Below are positions 8,428 through 17,156 of a stretch of 64,000 nt of DNA, piece after piece (position 1 is the stretch's first letter; each line of letters opens with the position of its first letter). The notes below the pieces were generated by a model. It saw nothing but the letters and a program-made list of their open reading frames with translations, was not told the origin of the DNA and ran no database searches. A program made the position numbers and the translations under genes. The stretch comes from Pseudodesulfovibrio alkaliphilus (GTDB lineage: Bacteria; Desulfobacterota; Desulfovibrionia; Desulfovibrionales; Desulfovibrionaceae), in NCBI RefSeq assembly GCF_009729555.1, contig NZ_WODC01000008.1:121117-185116 (forward strand). Direction: 5' to 3'.

Positions 8428-8600
8428 CCGCATCGCAATTCGCGCCGGGGCGCTTTGCTCTCCCTTGCCCATTTGGGACGGAACGAGCCCCCACGTTTCA
8501 TTGTCTGGAAAATCTCTAGAAATTTTCAAAAAACCTTGGTGGGCAATGGATTCCATGCGAGCTGGTCGCAAGGGAAAGCTTTGTGGCTTAAGTATTCGGA

Positions 8601-10202
8601 TCAGTCGGCGCGGAAGTGACAGCCCTTGGTCCGTCTGTTGCGCAGGGCTGCCTGGGTGACGATGTAGGCGGTTTGTGAGCCATGGAACAGGTCAATGAGG
8701 GATTTGCTAAGGACGGTCTCGTGATAGAAATCCTGCAAGTCCTTGGTCAGCTTGCGCAGGTCGGAGAAGGCTCGCATGAGCCGCCTTTCGGTGCGCGAGA
8801 TGCCGACGTAATTCCACATGGTGTTGCGGATATTGGCCCAGTCCTGAGCGATCAGGGCCGGGTCCTCGTTCTGCATGCAGGCGTGGCTGACCCAGTCCGG
8901 GATACTCTCGGCAAGCTTGCGGCTGGCAGTGCCGTTGCGGGGGATGCGTCCGGCCATGTCCAGGGCGGCGCTGTGGCCCCAGAGCATGCCTTCCAGGAGC
9001 GACGTGCTGGCCAGACGGTTGGCACCATGGACGCCGGTGCAGCTGCATTCGCCTGCGGCGTAGAGCCTGCCGAGGCTGGTTCGGCCGTGGCTGTCCACCA
9101 TGATCCCGCCGCAGAAGTAGTGGGCGGCAGGAACCACCGGAACCAGATCGCGGCGCATGTCCACGCCGATCCGACGGCAGTGTTCGTAGATGGTGGGAAA
9201 GCGGGTGGTCACATCTTGCTTGATCCCTGAAACGTCCAGGTAGACGCAGTCGTCGCCGGAGTGGAGCATTTCCTCCATGATCGCTCTGGCCACGATGTCC
9301 CGCGGGGCGAGGTCGGCCCGCTGGTCATAGCCGGGCATGAACCGTTCGCCACGGGCATTGACCAGCACCGCGCCTTCGCCGCGAACAGCCTCTGACACCA
9401 GAAACCGCCGTTCGCCGCGCCGGGAGCCTCCATAGAGGGCCGTAGGGTGGAACTGCACGTATTCGCAGTTCATCAGGCGTACGCCGGCCCGGTAGGCCAT
9501 GGCGATGGCCGAACCGATGGAGCCGGAGGTGTTAGTGGTATGCAGATATATCTGGCCGATGCCGCCGGTGGCAAGCAGGGTGGACTTGGCCATGATGGTC
9601 TCCACCTGGCCTGTGGCCTCGTTGAAGGCGTACGCGCCCACGCAGCGGTTGTCGAGACTGTACTTGAAGTCGAGGTGGTTGCCGTGGTGCTGGGTGGTCA
9701 GCAGATCGATGGCCGTGCGCCGCGTGAGTACCCGGATGTTGTCGCGGCGCTGTATCTCGTTGCAGAGCGCATCAATGATGTCCCGTCCGGTGTGATCGTC
9801 GCAGTAGAGGATGCGCGGCAGGGAATGGCCGCCCTCGCGGGTCAGGAACCATTCTCCGGGTTTGCGCTGGTTGAAGGGAATTTTGTATTTGTCGAGAAAC
9901 AGTTCGCGCAGCACCTGCGGCCCTCGGCGGCACAGGAATCGCACGGCGCGGCCGAAGTTGTGTTCCCAGCCTGCGGTAAGGATGTCGCGTTCAAGGTTCT
10001 TGGGGTCGTCCTTGTCGCTGGTGTAGACGATGCCGCCCTGGGCCAGGGCCGTGTTGCCCTGGGTCAGGGTCTCGGCTGCAGTGATGAGGATGACATCCAC
10101 GCCTTGATCGGCAAGGGTCAGGGCGGCCACGGACCCGGCTATACCCGAGCCGATGACCAGAGCGTCACAGCTCTGGCGGAGATTGGGTGCGGATTCGGCC
10201 AT
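8601..10202 (-). CDS. nadB: L-aspartate oxidase
   Basis: 533 residues of the succinate dehydrogenase/fumarate reductase flavoprotein family. FAD binding is visible near the N-terminus as VIGSGIAGSVAALTLADQG, and the substrate loop as GQGGI-like ALAQGGIVY. There are HPTALYGG and the conserved GGIMVDSHGRTS, with GECSCTGVHGANRLASTSL near residue 370. It oxidises L-aspartate to iminoaspartate, the first step of quinolinate synthesis. AAGGGG lies eight bases before the ATG. Last gene of the nadC-nadA-nadB operon, 14 bases after nadA. Confidence 0.95.
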   Translation of the reverse strand: MAESAPNLRQSCDALVIGSGIAGSVAALTLADQGVDVILITAAETLTQGNTALAQGGIVYTSDKDDPKNLERDILTAGWEHNFGRAVRFLCRRGPQVLRELFLDKYKIPFNQRKPGEWFLTREGGHSLPRILYCDDHTGRDIIDALCNEIQRRDNIRVLTRRTAIDLLTTQHHGNHLDFKYSLDNRCVGAYAFNEATGQVETIMAKSTLLATGGIGQIYLHTTNTSGSIGSAIAMAYRAGVRLMNCEYVQFHPTALYGGSRRGERRFLVSEAVRGEGAVLVNARGERFMPGYDQRADLAPRDIVARAIMEEMLHSGDDCVYLDVSGIKQDVTTRFPTIYEHCRRIGVDMRRDLVPVVPAAHYFCGGIMVDSHGRTSLGRLYAAGECSCTGVHGANRLASTSLLEGMLWGHSAALDMAGRIPRNGTASRKLAESIPDWVSHACMQNEDPALIAQDWANIRNTMWNYVGISRTERRLMRAFSDLRKLTKDLQDFYHETVLSKSLIDLFHGSQTAYIVTQAALRNRRTKGCHFRAD

Positions 10203-10216
10203 GGAGTTGCCCCTTC

Positions 10217-11254
10217 TCAGGCGCAGGCGTCGAGCATGCGTTGTAGTGCCAGCCGGGCCGGTGCCTTGATATCTTCGTCCACCTCCACGGGCGTGGAGGT
10301 TTCGATGTCTCTCAGCAAGGCGGCAAGGTTGGTGGTGGTAATTTTTGCCATATCGTCACATTGGCTCAAGGACAAGGGCTTGATGGTCTTGTCAGGGAAG
10401 CGGTCTGCCAGACGTGATACAAGGTTGATCTCGGTTCCGATGTAGATGATGGAACCGGCCGGAGCCTTGGCGACGTAGTTGATGAGGTAGGTGGTGGAAC
10501 CGCTGCCGTCGGCGGCCTTGACCACCGCCGGATCGCATTCGGGATGGACCACTATCCGTGTGGCCGGGTTCTTGGTGCGTAGCTCCGCTATGGTGCGGAT
10601 CGAGAACTCCTCATGGATGGGACAGTAGCCCGGCCAGACCATGAGGCGTTTGTCGGCGATGGCCGCTGGATCGATGGACAGCCGCGGGTCGCCGTCGATG
10701 ACCTCTCTTGGCAGGATGACGCGGTCGCCTTCGGTGATGTTCAGCGCGTTGGCCGTGTTCATGGCAAGGTGCCGGTCGGGCAAAAAGAGCACTGCATCGC
10801 CGCGGTCCATGGCCCAGGCGAGCATGGTGGCCGCGTTGGCCGAGGTGCAGACCGAGCCGCCATGGCGGCCGACCACGCCTTTGACCGCGGCCGAAGAGTT
10901 GACGTAGGTGAGCGGGATGACCGTCCGTCCGTTTTTTTCAAGGATTTCCAGCGTGGTCTTGACGCGTTCTGCCTCGGCCATATCGGCCATGGGGCAGGTA
11001 GCTGATGCGTCGGGAATATGGATATTCTGTCCCGGGCGGCGCAGTATGGCGGCTGATTCGGCCATGAAATACACGCCGCAAAAGACGATATGCTCGGCGT
11101 CGAGGTCGCCGATACGGCGGGCAAGCTCCAGGGAGTCGCCCTGGATGTCGGTCAGGGCAATGACCGCGTCGGACTGGTAGTGATGGCCGAGGATGGCGAG
11201 ACGACTCCCCATGGTTTGCTTGATGGCGAGGATGTCTCGAACGGAGTTTTCCAC
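10217..11254 (-). CDS. nadA: Quinolinate synthase A
   Basis: 345 residues. Starts with a helix, then ILGHHYQSDAV, typical of NadA. Three cysteines in the expected order hold the catalytic [4Fe-4S] cluster: GGSVCTSANA, WPGYCPIHEEF and LSQCDDMAKI. Other conserved segments are YVNSSAAVKG and HPECDPAVV. It condenses iminoaspartate with dihydroxyacetone phosphate to quinolinate. It lies between nadC and nadB with short gaps (11 and 14 bases). Its oxygen-labile cluster links it to the NifU/NifS machinery encoded downstream in the window. Confidence 0.96.
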   Translation of the reverse strand: MENSVRDILAIKQTMGSRLAILGHHYQSDAVIALTDIQGDSLELARRIGDLDAEHIVFCGVYFMAESAAILRRPGQNIHIPDASATCPMADMAEAERVKTTLEILEKNGRTVIPLTYVNSSAAVKGVVGRHGGSVCTSANAATMLAWAMDRGDAVLFLPDRHLAMNTANALNITEGDRVILPREVIDGDPRLSIDPAAIADKRLMVWPGYCPIHEEFSIRTIAELRTKNPATRIVVHPECDPAVVKAADGSGSTTYLINYVAKAPAGSIIYIGTEINLVSRLADRFPDKTIKPLSLSQCDDMAKITTTNLAALLRDIETSTPVEVDEDIKAPARLALQRMLDACA

Positions 11255-11265
11255 AATGTTCCTCT

Positions 11266-12135
11266 TTAGCTTAAGGGCACGAACTGCATACTGAAATCCG
11301 ACGATGGAGCCGAATGGGTCAGTCTGCCGACCGAGATGTAGTCCGGCCCGAGTTCAGCCAGCTCACGGATGTTTTCCAGGGTCACGTTGCCGCTTAATTC
11401 CGTCTCGATGGTCTCGGGGATGATGCCCAGGGCGGTTTTAATGGTTTCAGTGTCCATGTTGTCCAGCATGATGCGCTGGATTTCGCACTGGCAGGCTTCT
11501 TCTACTTCCTCGATGGTCCGGCATTCCACCTCAATGGGAGGGCAGGGGGAATGAGCTTGCAGCAGGGCGTCCACCGCCCGAGTAATGCTCCCGGCCCTGT
11601 CTATGTGGTTGTCTTTGAGCATGAGCATATCCGCGAGGGTTAGGCGGTGGTTATTTCCGCCGCCTGCGAGCACGGCGTATTTTTCAGGAAAGCGCAGCCC
11701 TGGCAGTGTCTTGCGGGTATCAAGGAGTTGGGTTTTGGTTCCCTTGAGGGCGTCGGCGTATCTGGCCGTGAGGGTCGCGATGCCTGAGAGGTGGCACAGA
11801 AAATTCATGATCACGCGCTCGGCCTTGAGCAGTTGCACGGCCGGGCCGCGCATGGCTGCCACCAGGGCTCCGTCCGAGACACGCTCGCCGTCGTCCACGT
11901 TGAGGTGTACCTGGCACTGATCGCCGCCGAATTCAAGGACCATGGGGATGATGGGCAGTCCGGCCACCACGGTGTCCTGTTTGGCAACGATCATGGCCTG
12001 GGCCATGTCGTTTTCGGTGAAGAGGCCAAGCGAGGTGAGATCAGAGCCGTCTTCCGCCAGGGCGATGCGGATGGTGGCCAGGAGGAACATCCTGGCTTCT
12101 GCCTGAAAGAATTCGTCAAAAAGGGCGGTGGGCAT
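11266..12135 (-). CDS. nadC: Nicotinate-nucleotide pyrophosphorylase (carboxylating)
   Basis: 289 residues, the usual length for quinolinate phosphoribosyltransferase. Conserved segments include FLCHLSGIATLTARY, LDTRKTLPGLR with the catalytic Arg/Lys, GGGNNHRLTLADMLMLKDNHI, IEVECRTIEE and IMLDNMD. It decarboxylates quinolinate with PRPP to nicotinate mononucleotide. First gene of the nadC-nadA-nadB operon. The ribosome site is weak (AGGGAAA about 14 bases upstream), so the start could be slightly off. Confidence 0.95.
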   Translation of the reverse strand: MPTALFDEFFQAEARMFLLATIRIALAEDGSDLTSLGLFTENDMAQAMIVAKQDTVVAGLPIIPMVLEFGGDQCQVHLNVDDGERVSDGALVAAMRGPAVQLLKAERVIMNFLCHLSGIATLTARYADALKGTKTQLLDTRKTLPGLRFPEKYAVLAGGGNNHRLTLADMLMLKDNHIDRAGSITRAVDALLQAHSPCPPIEVECRTIEEVEEACQCEIQRIMLDNMDTETIKTALGIIPETIETELSGNVTLENIRELAELGPDYISVGRLTHSAPSSDFSMQFVPLS

Positions 12136-12185
12136 GATTCGTGTCCGGTTTCCCTGGGTGCGGGTTGTTCAAGGGGTGTGAAACG

Positions 12186-12214
12186 CAAGTAAGGCACGGT
12201 CGATGTTTCGTCAA
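12186..12214 (-). promoter_or_regulatory. Putative promoter of the nadCAB operon
   Basis: On the minus strand, TTGACG (12214-12209) and TACTTG (12191-12186) are separated by 17 bases, about 50 bases upstream of nadC. No known NAD-repressor site was recognised. Confidence 0.45.
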
Positions 12215-12273
12215 GGCCGAGGTATCTGATGAAAGAATTCACAAAGATATAACCCAACTATTTCCCGAACACT

Positions 12274-12302
12274 TTGACCTGAACCGGGAATTGGGCTAGA
12301 AA
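12274..12302 (+). promoter_or_regulatory. Putative promoter of mgtE, very close to the start codon
   Basis: TTGACC (12274-12279), 17 bases, TAGAAA (12297-12302). The ATG of mgtE is only eight bases further, so the transcript would be nearly leaderless if this promoter is used. Confidence 0.45.
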
Positions 12303-12310
12303 ACCACCCC

Positions 12311-13642
12311 ATGAACAGCGAAGAGGACATCCGCCACCGCGAGGACGCGGATCCGACCGAAAGCATGGTCGAGATCGAGGTCCAGCATCCGGCCGACGCT
12401 GCCGAAACCATTGAGGGTCTCGACATCGTCGAGCAGGTGAAATTCATCAAGCAGCTTCCCATACGGGACGCTGCCGAGTCCATTGCGGAGATGGACGAAT
12501 ACGATCAGGTCGAGCTGTTCAAAAATCTCAATCGGGGGCTTGGCGCACGCATCGTCGAGCAGATGTCGCCTGACGACGCTACCGCCCTGCTCAAGGGCTT
12601 GGACGAGGAATTGCGTCTCGCCTTGCTTAGCCGTGTGCCGGCGGAGGATAGGGCGGAGCTGAAAACCCTGCTCACCTTTGATCCTGATACTGCCGGCGGC
12701 GTCATGAACACCGAGGTGGTGATTCTCGATCAGGAGCTCAACGTGGATCAGGCCATCGCCAAGATCCGCGACGAGGTTGAGGACAAGGAAATCCCGTACT
12801 ATGCCTACCTTACGGACCAGAAGGACAGGCTGGTGGGCGTGGTCTCCCTGCGCGACATTCTCCTGGCAAGGCGCGGGGCCGTGCTGAAGGATCTGGTCAA
12901 GACACAGAGTCTGATCACTGCCGGGTACAACATGGACAAGGAAGAGGTGGCCCACCTCATCGCCCGCTACAACCTGCTGGCCGTTCCGGTGGTCGATTTC
13001 GGCGACAGGCTGCTCGGCGTGGTCACGGTCGACGATGTCATCGATATCATCCACGAAGAGGCCAGCGAGGACATGCAGGCCATGGTCGGCGCAGGGCCGG
13101 ACGAGACCACGGATTCCCCCTGGCTCTATTCCGTACGTATGCGTCTGCCTTGGTTGATCATCAACGTGCTTTTCTCCTCGGTCTCGGCCTGGGTCGTGCA
13201 TCTTTTCGAGGGCAACATCGCCGAGATGGCGGTGCTGGCCGTGCTCATGCCCCTGGTGGCCAATCAGGCGGGAAACACCGGACAGCAGGCCCTGGCCGTG
13301 ATGATCCGACAGATGGCCATGGAACGTTTCGACCGCAAGCGCGCATGGCTGGCAGTGCTGCGCGAGTTGCGCATCGGCTTTCTCAACGGCACCATCATTT
13401 CGGTGCTGGTCTTTGCCGTGGCCTATGCCATTACTGGCAAGGCGGACCTTGCCTCGGTTCTGGGGCTGGCCCTGGGGGTGGATATGCTCCTGGGTGCCGT
13501 CGCCGGGGCGTCCATTCCGCTGATTCTCAAGGAGATGGGGCGTGACCCGGCTCAGGCTTCGAGCATCTTCCTGACCACCATCACGGATTCCATGGGCTTT
13601 TTCATTCTGCTCGGTCTGGCTGGCATTTTTCTGCTGGCGTGA
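12311..13642 (+). CDS. mgtE: Magnesium transporter MgtE
   Basis: 443 residues with the three MgtE parts in order. First an N domain of superhelical repeats (residues about 15-125, with FDPDTAGGVMNTEVV marking its end). Then a CBS pair (about 130-260: YLTDQKDRLVGVVSLRDIL and VVDFGDRLLGVVTVDDVID). Last a membrane domain with five helices containing NQAGNTGQQALAVMIRQMA, the conserved Mg-pore segment. It imports Mg2+ and is gated by Mg2+ binding to the cytoplasmic domains. No ribosome-binding site is visible before ATG 12311. Confidence 0.95.
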   Translation: MNSEEDIRHREDADPTESMVEIEVQHPADAAETIEGLDIVEQVKFIKQLPIRDAAESIAEMDEYDQVELFKNLNRGLGARIVEQMSPDDATALLKGLDEELRLALLSRVPAEDRAELKTLLTFDPDTAGGVMNTEVVILDQELNVDQAIAKIRDEVEDKEIPYYAYLTDQKDRLVGVVSLRDILLARRGAVLKDLVKTQSLITAGYNMDKEEVAHLIARYNLLAVPVVDFGDRLLGVVTVDDVIDIIHEEASEDMQAMVGAGPDETTDSPWLYSVRMRLPWLIINVLFSSVSAWVVHLFEGNIAEMAVLAVLMPLVANQAGNTGQQALAVMIRQMAMERFDRKRAWLAVLRELRIGFLNGTIISVLVFAVAYAITGKADLASVLGLALGVDMLLGAVAGASIPLILKEMGRDPAQASSIFLTTITDSMGFFILLGLAGIFLLA

Positions 13643-13666
13643 CGAACTGATGCCTGGACGAGAAAG

Positions 13667-13694
13667 GGGCCGCCCGGACGAATCCGGGCGGCCC
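13667..13694. terminator. Bidirectional terminator between mgtE and cheZ
   Basis: GGGCCGCCCGG (13667-13677) and CCGGGCGGCCC (13684-13694) form a perfect 11-bp stem with a 6-base loop. TTGTTG follows on the plus strand and CTTTCTC on the minus strand, between two convergent genes. Confidence 0.75.
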
Positions 13695-13719
13695 TTGTTG
13701 CTGGCTTGCGGCCAAGTGC

Positions 13720-14457
13720 TCAGTCAAGGCCCAGGGAAGCGAGCAGATCGTCCACATCGCCCTGTCTGGCCCCTTCGCTCGGGCCCTGAAGTTTCGATGT
13801 GGCCTGGCTCTTGGCGTCCTCGGACAGGGAGTCTATGTCCTTGTCCGGCTCCTGTTCGCGCTGGCGGATCATCAGGCCCGTGGAGAGCATGACCTCGCGC
13901 ACGATCTTTTCCACCTCGCGGATGGAGTTGATGATGATCTTGATGCGTTGGCCCGTGAGGTCCTGGAAGCTCAAGGTGACCATGATGGTGGAGAGGTCGT
14001 TGCCAAGGGTTTCATTGATCTCCTTGAGCCGGACTCGGTCTTGTTTGGTCACGCCGCCGGATTCGAATCCCTTGACGATTCGGGCCACCGTGGTCTGCAT
14101 GTCCTGAAGCTTCTCGACGATGTCGATGATGTCCACGGCCGCCTTTTCGGTGGTCCTGAGCACGGCGTCCAACTGGTCCGAAGTCTCGCTGAACAACTCT
14201 TCGGGGTTGAAGTCGGCCTCAATGCTGGTGATTGTTTTGCCGCCCCGGGCCGCCTTGACTTCGTGATAGATTTTCTTGAGACCTTCCTGAAGATCCTCGT
14301 TGATTCTGCGGTAGAATTCGCCTTCGAGCAGGGATTTCGAGAGGCTTTTGGCGATCTCTTTCTCGACTGCCACGGAGATGGTGTCCTTGAGGCTGACCAC
14401 AAGCTGGTCCGAGACCTTTTCCATCAGTTCCCTGACGAGCTCTTCGTTGCCGGTCAT
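13720..14457 (-). CDS. cheZ: CheZ-like protein phosphatase (chemotaxis)
   Basis: 245 residues, mostly long helices forming the four-helix-bundle CheZ fold. The catalytic helix reads LSFQDLTGQRIKIIIN (about residues 160-175), carrying the Asp and Gln that dephosphorylate CheY-P. The last residues, DVDDLLASLGLD, match the short CheY-binding C-terminal helix, joined by a flexible Ser/Gln-rich linker. GGGAG precedes the ATG. It ends the minus-strand run that starts at ileS and lies 14 bases after a PilZ protein, an arrangement suggesting joint control of motility. Confidence 0.88.
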   Translation of the reverse strand: MTGNEELVRELMEKVSDQLVVSLKDTISVAVEKEIAKSLSKSLLEGEFYRRINEDLQEGLKKIYHEVKAARGGKTITSIEADFNPEELFSETSDQLDAVLRTTEKAAVDIIDIVEKLQDMQTTVARIVKGFESGGVTKQDRVRLKEINETLGNDLSTIMVTLSFQDLTGQRIKIIINSIREVEKIVREVMLSTGLMIRQREQEPDKDIDSLSEDAKSQATSKLQGPSEGARQGDVDDLLASLGLD

Positions 14458-14471
14458 TGTTTCTCCCGCGT

Positions 14472-14990
14472 TTACATTTTGGATTTTCGGATATGCTCGC
14501 GCTGTTGTTGGAAGACGAATTGCACGATGGTTTCCATGCTTGAACCCATGGTGTCGATAAATTCGAAGCGATAGAGGCCGGTTTCCTCGTCCAAACCCCG
14601 GACGCGGCCTTTGCTGCCCGCCATGCGCAGAGGCACCTGACCGAGAATCAAGACCACTTCAAGGGGGGTTTTCATGGCAAAGGAGGTGGGGGAGCGGAAC
14701 TTGATTCCCGCAGCGGATAACTCGAGAATCTCAAGGTCAAGGGGAAAGTCGTCACGCAGGCTTTTCTGGCTGAGGACGCCGAGAATCCTGTCGAGCTTGC
14801 GGTTCATCTCAAGGAGAAAGTTCGTGAGCTCCTCCGGCAGCTTGCCTCCACGAAAAATGCTGTCGGGGCTGGCCGCGTCGCCTGCGCCGTCGGCAGTGAA
14901 CATGGGCGGGGAACCGATGTCCTTCATGATCCGGGCGTATCCCTTGAGGCGTACCGGAACTCGCGAGAATGTGCGTTTGTCGTCGCTCAT
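14472..14990 (-). CDS. PilZ-domain protein (probable c-di-GMP binding)
   Basis: 172 residues. The N-terminal RxxxR-type motif is in KRTFSRVPVRLKGYARI (about residues 5-21). The second motif (D/N)xSxxG appears as ELSAAGIKF in the middle. Between them is a roughly 60-residue helical insert containing MNRKLDRILGVLSQ, as in longer PilZ proteins with an inserted coiled segment. GGGAGG lies upstream of the ATG at 14990; the frame continues upstream across the preceding gene but without support. The partner is unknown; its position next to cheZ suggests a motility brake or surface response. Confidence 0.85.
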   Translation of the reverse strand: MSDDKRTFSRVPVRLKGYARIMKDIGSPPMFTADGAGDAASPDSIFRGGKLPEELTNFLLEMNRKLDRILGVLSQKSLRDDFPLDLEILELSAAGIKFRSPTSFAMKTPLEVVLILGQVPLRMAGSKGRVRGLDEETGLYRFEFIDTMGSSMETIVQFVFQQQREHIRKSKM

Positions 14991-15013
14991 GACGGTGTCC
15001 TCCCCTGAGCGGT

Positions 15014-15454
15014 CTAGTTTCTGTCGTCCTTGAGGTCCAGGGTCATGGCCTTGACCGGACAAACCCGCGTACACATGCCGCAGGCCGAACATTTGTCCAC
15101 GTCGAAGACCACCAGCCGGGTGCCCGGGTCGAGCATCAGGGCGTCGGTGGGGCACATGGCCGTACACACGCCGCAATGGATGCACGACTCCTCGTTACGG
15201 AATATCTTGTGGGCCACCGGGGTGATGCGGATGCCGTTTTCCTTGAGATACCCGATGCCCTTGTGGAAGGACTCCTCAAGGCCCGAAACCTCTAGGGTCA
15301 TGGTCCCTTCATGGCGGGGGCTTATGTCCGCTTTGAGTATATTGAAGCTAAGGTCGAAAAGCCGGGTCAGGTTGCAGACCACGGGCCGACCAGACACCTC
15401 CGGCGGAAAGGAGAGATAGACGATCTTCCTGAAACCCTTGACGATATCCTGCAT
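15014..15454 (-). CDS. NIL-domain ferredoxin (probable sulfur transfer / homocysteine formation)
   Basis: 146 residues. The N-terminal NIL domain (about 1-75, beginning KIVYLSFPPEVSGRPVV) is the ACT-like domain found in methionine ABC ATPases. It is followed by a dicluster ferredoxin with CIHCGVCTAMCPTDAL and CSACGMCTRVCPVKAM. In methanogens and Desulfovibrio, NIL-ferredoxin proteins work with a DUF39/COG1900 protein in making homocysteine from aspartate semialdehyde and sulfide (established for the family; assignment here is inference). Lies in the lspA-cheZ run, 23 bases before the PilZ gene. Confidence 0.87.
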   Translation of the reverse strand: MQDIVKGFRKIVYLSFPPEVSGRPVVCNLTRLFDLSFNILKADISPRHEGTMTLEVSGLEESFHKGIGYLKENGIRITPVAHKIFRNEESCIHCGVCTAMCPTDALMLDPGTRLVVFDVDKCSACGMCTRVCPVKAMTLDLKDDRN

Positions 15455-15496
15455 GATTGGTCCTGTTCAAATGGCTGGCCGTTGGCTGTGTCGATG

Positions 15497-16414
15497 TTAC
15501 TTGGCTTTTTCCAGAAAGCGTTTGGCCTGGGTCGCCTCGACCGAGTCGGGGAATCTCTTGACCACTTCGTTCATGCGCATCTTTGCGAGCTCCGGCTTGC
15601 CGAGATAGTCCCAGGCCAGACCTGCCCTGAGCAGGGCCGACTTGAACTTGGCGCTCTTTGGGAACTTTTCGATGACATCCTCGAAGAGGATTACCGCCCG
15701 GGCATAGTCCTTGAGCTGGAAGTAGCACTGTCCCTGCCAGAAGACCGCGCTTGGCACATAGGCGTGGTTTTTGAAGGTGTCTGTGAATTCGGCCCAGAAG
15801 GAGCGGGCGCGCTCGAACTGGTTCTCCTTGTACAGGGCGTAGGCCTTGTCGTAGAGCGCCTTGGCCGGGTCGGTGGTCACTTCCTTGGTCTCGCCGGGCT
15901 CTCCGTCGTGTTCCGATCCGGCGGCAAGGGGGGCGGCGGGGGCTTGGCCTGGTTTAGGTGCCTGCGCTGTGGCCGTCAGGCTGGCTGCCCGTTCCTGGCG
16001 AATCTTGGAGAGGTCCACCATGAGCTGGTTTTCCAGTACGAATTCGATCTCGTCGAGCTGCTGCGCCAGCGTGGACAGGGTCATGGTCGAGTTGGATTCG
16101 CCCACCTGTCTGTCCAGGCGCATATTCATGGTCTCGAGATCTCCCCTGAGGCGGGCGAAGGCGGTACGCATGGACTGGAGTTCGGCCCACATGTCGGCAG
16201 CCCGTTGGCGCACCGGGGACTGCGAGTCTTCGATTTCCGCCTTGAGTTGCTGGCGCGATTCCTCAAGCTCGGCTTCGAGCTGCCGGATGCGGTCGCGATC
16301 CTGGCGGCGCTCGGTCTGGAGGGTTTCCATGTCGGTCTTGGAGGCGCAGCCAGGGGCAAAGGCCATGGCCGCAATGACAATAAAGGCCGGGACAATGCTG
16401 AGTATTTTTTTCAT
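15497..16414 (-). CDS. TPR-containing lipoprotein, CpoB/YbgF-like
   Basis: 305 residues. The N-terminus MKKILSIVPAFIVIAAMAFAPGCAS is a lipoprotein signal with Cys after APG. Residues about 30-150 are charged coiled coil (QTERRQDRDRIRQLEAELEE), then a Pro/Ala linker, then tetratricopeptide repeats (about 185-300) with LYDKAYALYKENQFERA and KYLGKPELAKMRMNE-like units. This layout matches CpoB/YbgF, the periplasmic Tol-Pal coordinator of envelope constriction, though no tol genes are nearby. The ATG overlaps the stop of the upstream small membrane protein as ATGA, so translation is probably coupled. Confidence 0.82.
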   Translation of the reverse strand: MKKILSIVPAFIVIAAMAFAPGCASKTDMETLQTERRQDRDRIRQLEAELEESRQQLKAEIEDSQSPVRQRAADMWAELQSMRTAFARLRGDLETMNMRLDRQVGESNSTMTLSTLAQQLDEIEFVLENQLMVDLSKIRQERAASLTATAQAPKPGQAPAAPLAAGSEHDGEPGETKEVTTDPAKALYDKAYALYKENQFERARSFWAEFTDTFKNHAYVPSAVFWQGQCYFQLKDYARAVILFEDVIEKFPKSAKFKSALLRAGLAWDYLGKPELAKMRMNEVVKRFPDSVEATQAKRFLEKAK

Positions 16415-16638
16415 GACCGTGAGCTTCCTCTTTTTCGTCCTATAAAAAGATACGCCACCGAGCCGAGAATTGGAACAAAAATGCACAGCTGCATCCAGAG
16501 AACCTTTTCATTGGTGGATTCGTATGTTCGTTTCCAGGCGTCAAGGATGCACCAGGCGCTAAAGGCGAAACAGACGCCGACAATGGACAGAATGATGGTC
16601 CACTGGTTGGCGGTGACGGCAGAAAAATCGGCGAACAT
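16411..16638 (-). CDS. Small membrane protein with PLDc_N-type domain
   Basis: 75 residues with two hydrophobic segments (about 12-32 and 50-67) separated by WKRTYESTNEKVLWMQLCIF, and a basic tail after the second (FIGRKR). This is the pattern of the 'phospholipase D-nuclease N-terminal' domain, which is only a two-helix membrane module with no catalytic residues. AAGGAG lies seven bases before the ATG at 16638. Function unknown. Sits between lspA and the TPR lipoprotein, overlapping the latter by four bases. Confidence 0.82.
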   Translation of the reverse strand: MFADFSAVTANQWTIILSIVGVCFAFSAWCILDAWKRTYESTNEKVLWMQLCIFVPILGSVAYLFIGRKRGSSRS

Positions 16639-16663
16639 CGAAACACTCCTTGGGCGCCGCGGC

Positions 16664-17152
16664 TCAGTGGGAGTCGGCGCGTGGTCGATTGAGGAACATG
16701 GACACAATGATGCAGCAGGCGCCCACGGTCAAGGCGCAGTCCGCCACGTTGAATGCGGGCCAGTGGAACGACCCGATGTAAAAATCAAGAAAATCGATGA
16801 CCGCACCCAGACGGACCCGGTCGATGAGGTTGCCCACCGCCCCTCCGGCGATGAGGCCGAGGCCGGTGACCATCCAGCGGTCCGAGGCCGGGGTGGTGCG
16901 CAGCATGTAGCCGATGAACCCCAGGGCCAGGATGGTGATGGCGATGAACAGAGGCCGTTGCCACTCGATGCTCTCGCTGGCCAGAAAACCCCAGGCCGCG
17001 CCCCTGTTGGTGACGTGGACAAGATTGAGGAAACCCGGAATGACCGAAAATCCCGTCCACAATTCCATGGTAGCGGCCACCCACAGCTTGGTGGTCTGAT
17101 CGAGGACAACCACCAGGGCCGCCCACAGGGATGCGAATCTATACCTGCCCAT
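16664..17152 (-). CDS. lspA: Lipoprotein signal peptidase (signal peptidase II)
   Basis: 162 residues with four transmembrane helices. The two catalytic aspartates lie in GGAVGNLIDRV and in FNVADCAL, with TNRGAAWGF between helix 1 and 2, all standard for LspA. It cleaves prolipoproteins before the lipidated cysteine in the inner membrane. Starts four bases after the ileS stop, the widespread ileS-lspA pairing. A lipoprotein substrate is encoded two genes downstream. Confidence 0.96.
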   Translation of the reverse strand: MGRYRFASLWAALVVVLDQTTKLWVAATMELWTGFSVIPGFLNLVHVTNRGAAWGFLASESIEWQRPLFIAITILALGFIGYMLRTTPASDRWMVTGLGLIAGGAVGNLIDRVRLGAVIDFLDFYIGSFHWPAFNVADCALTVGACCIIVSMFLNRPRADSH

Positions 17153-17156
17153 GCGC

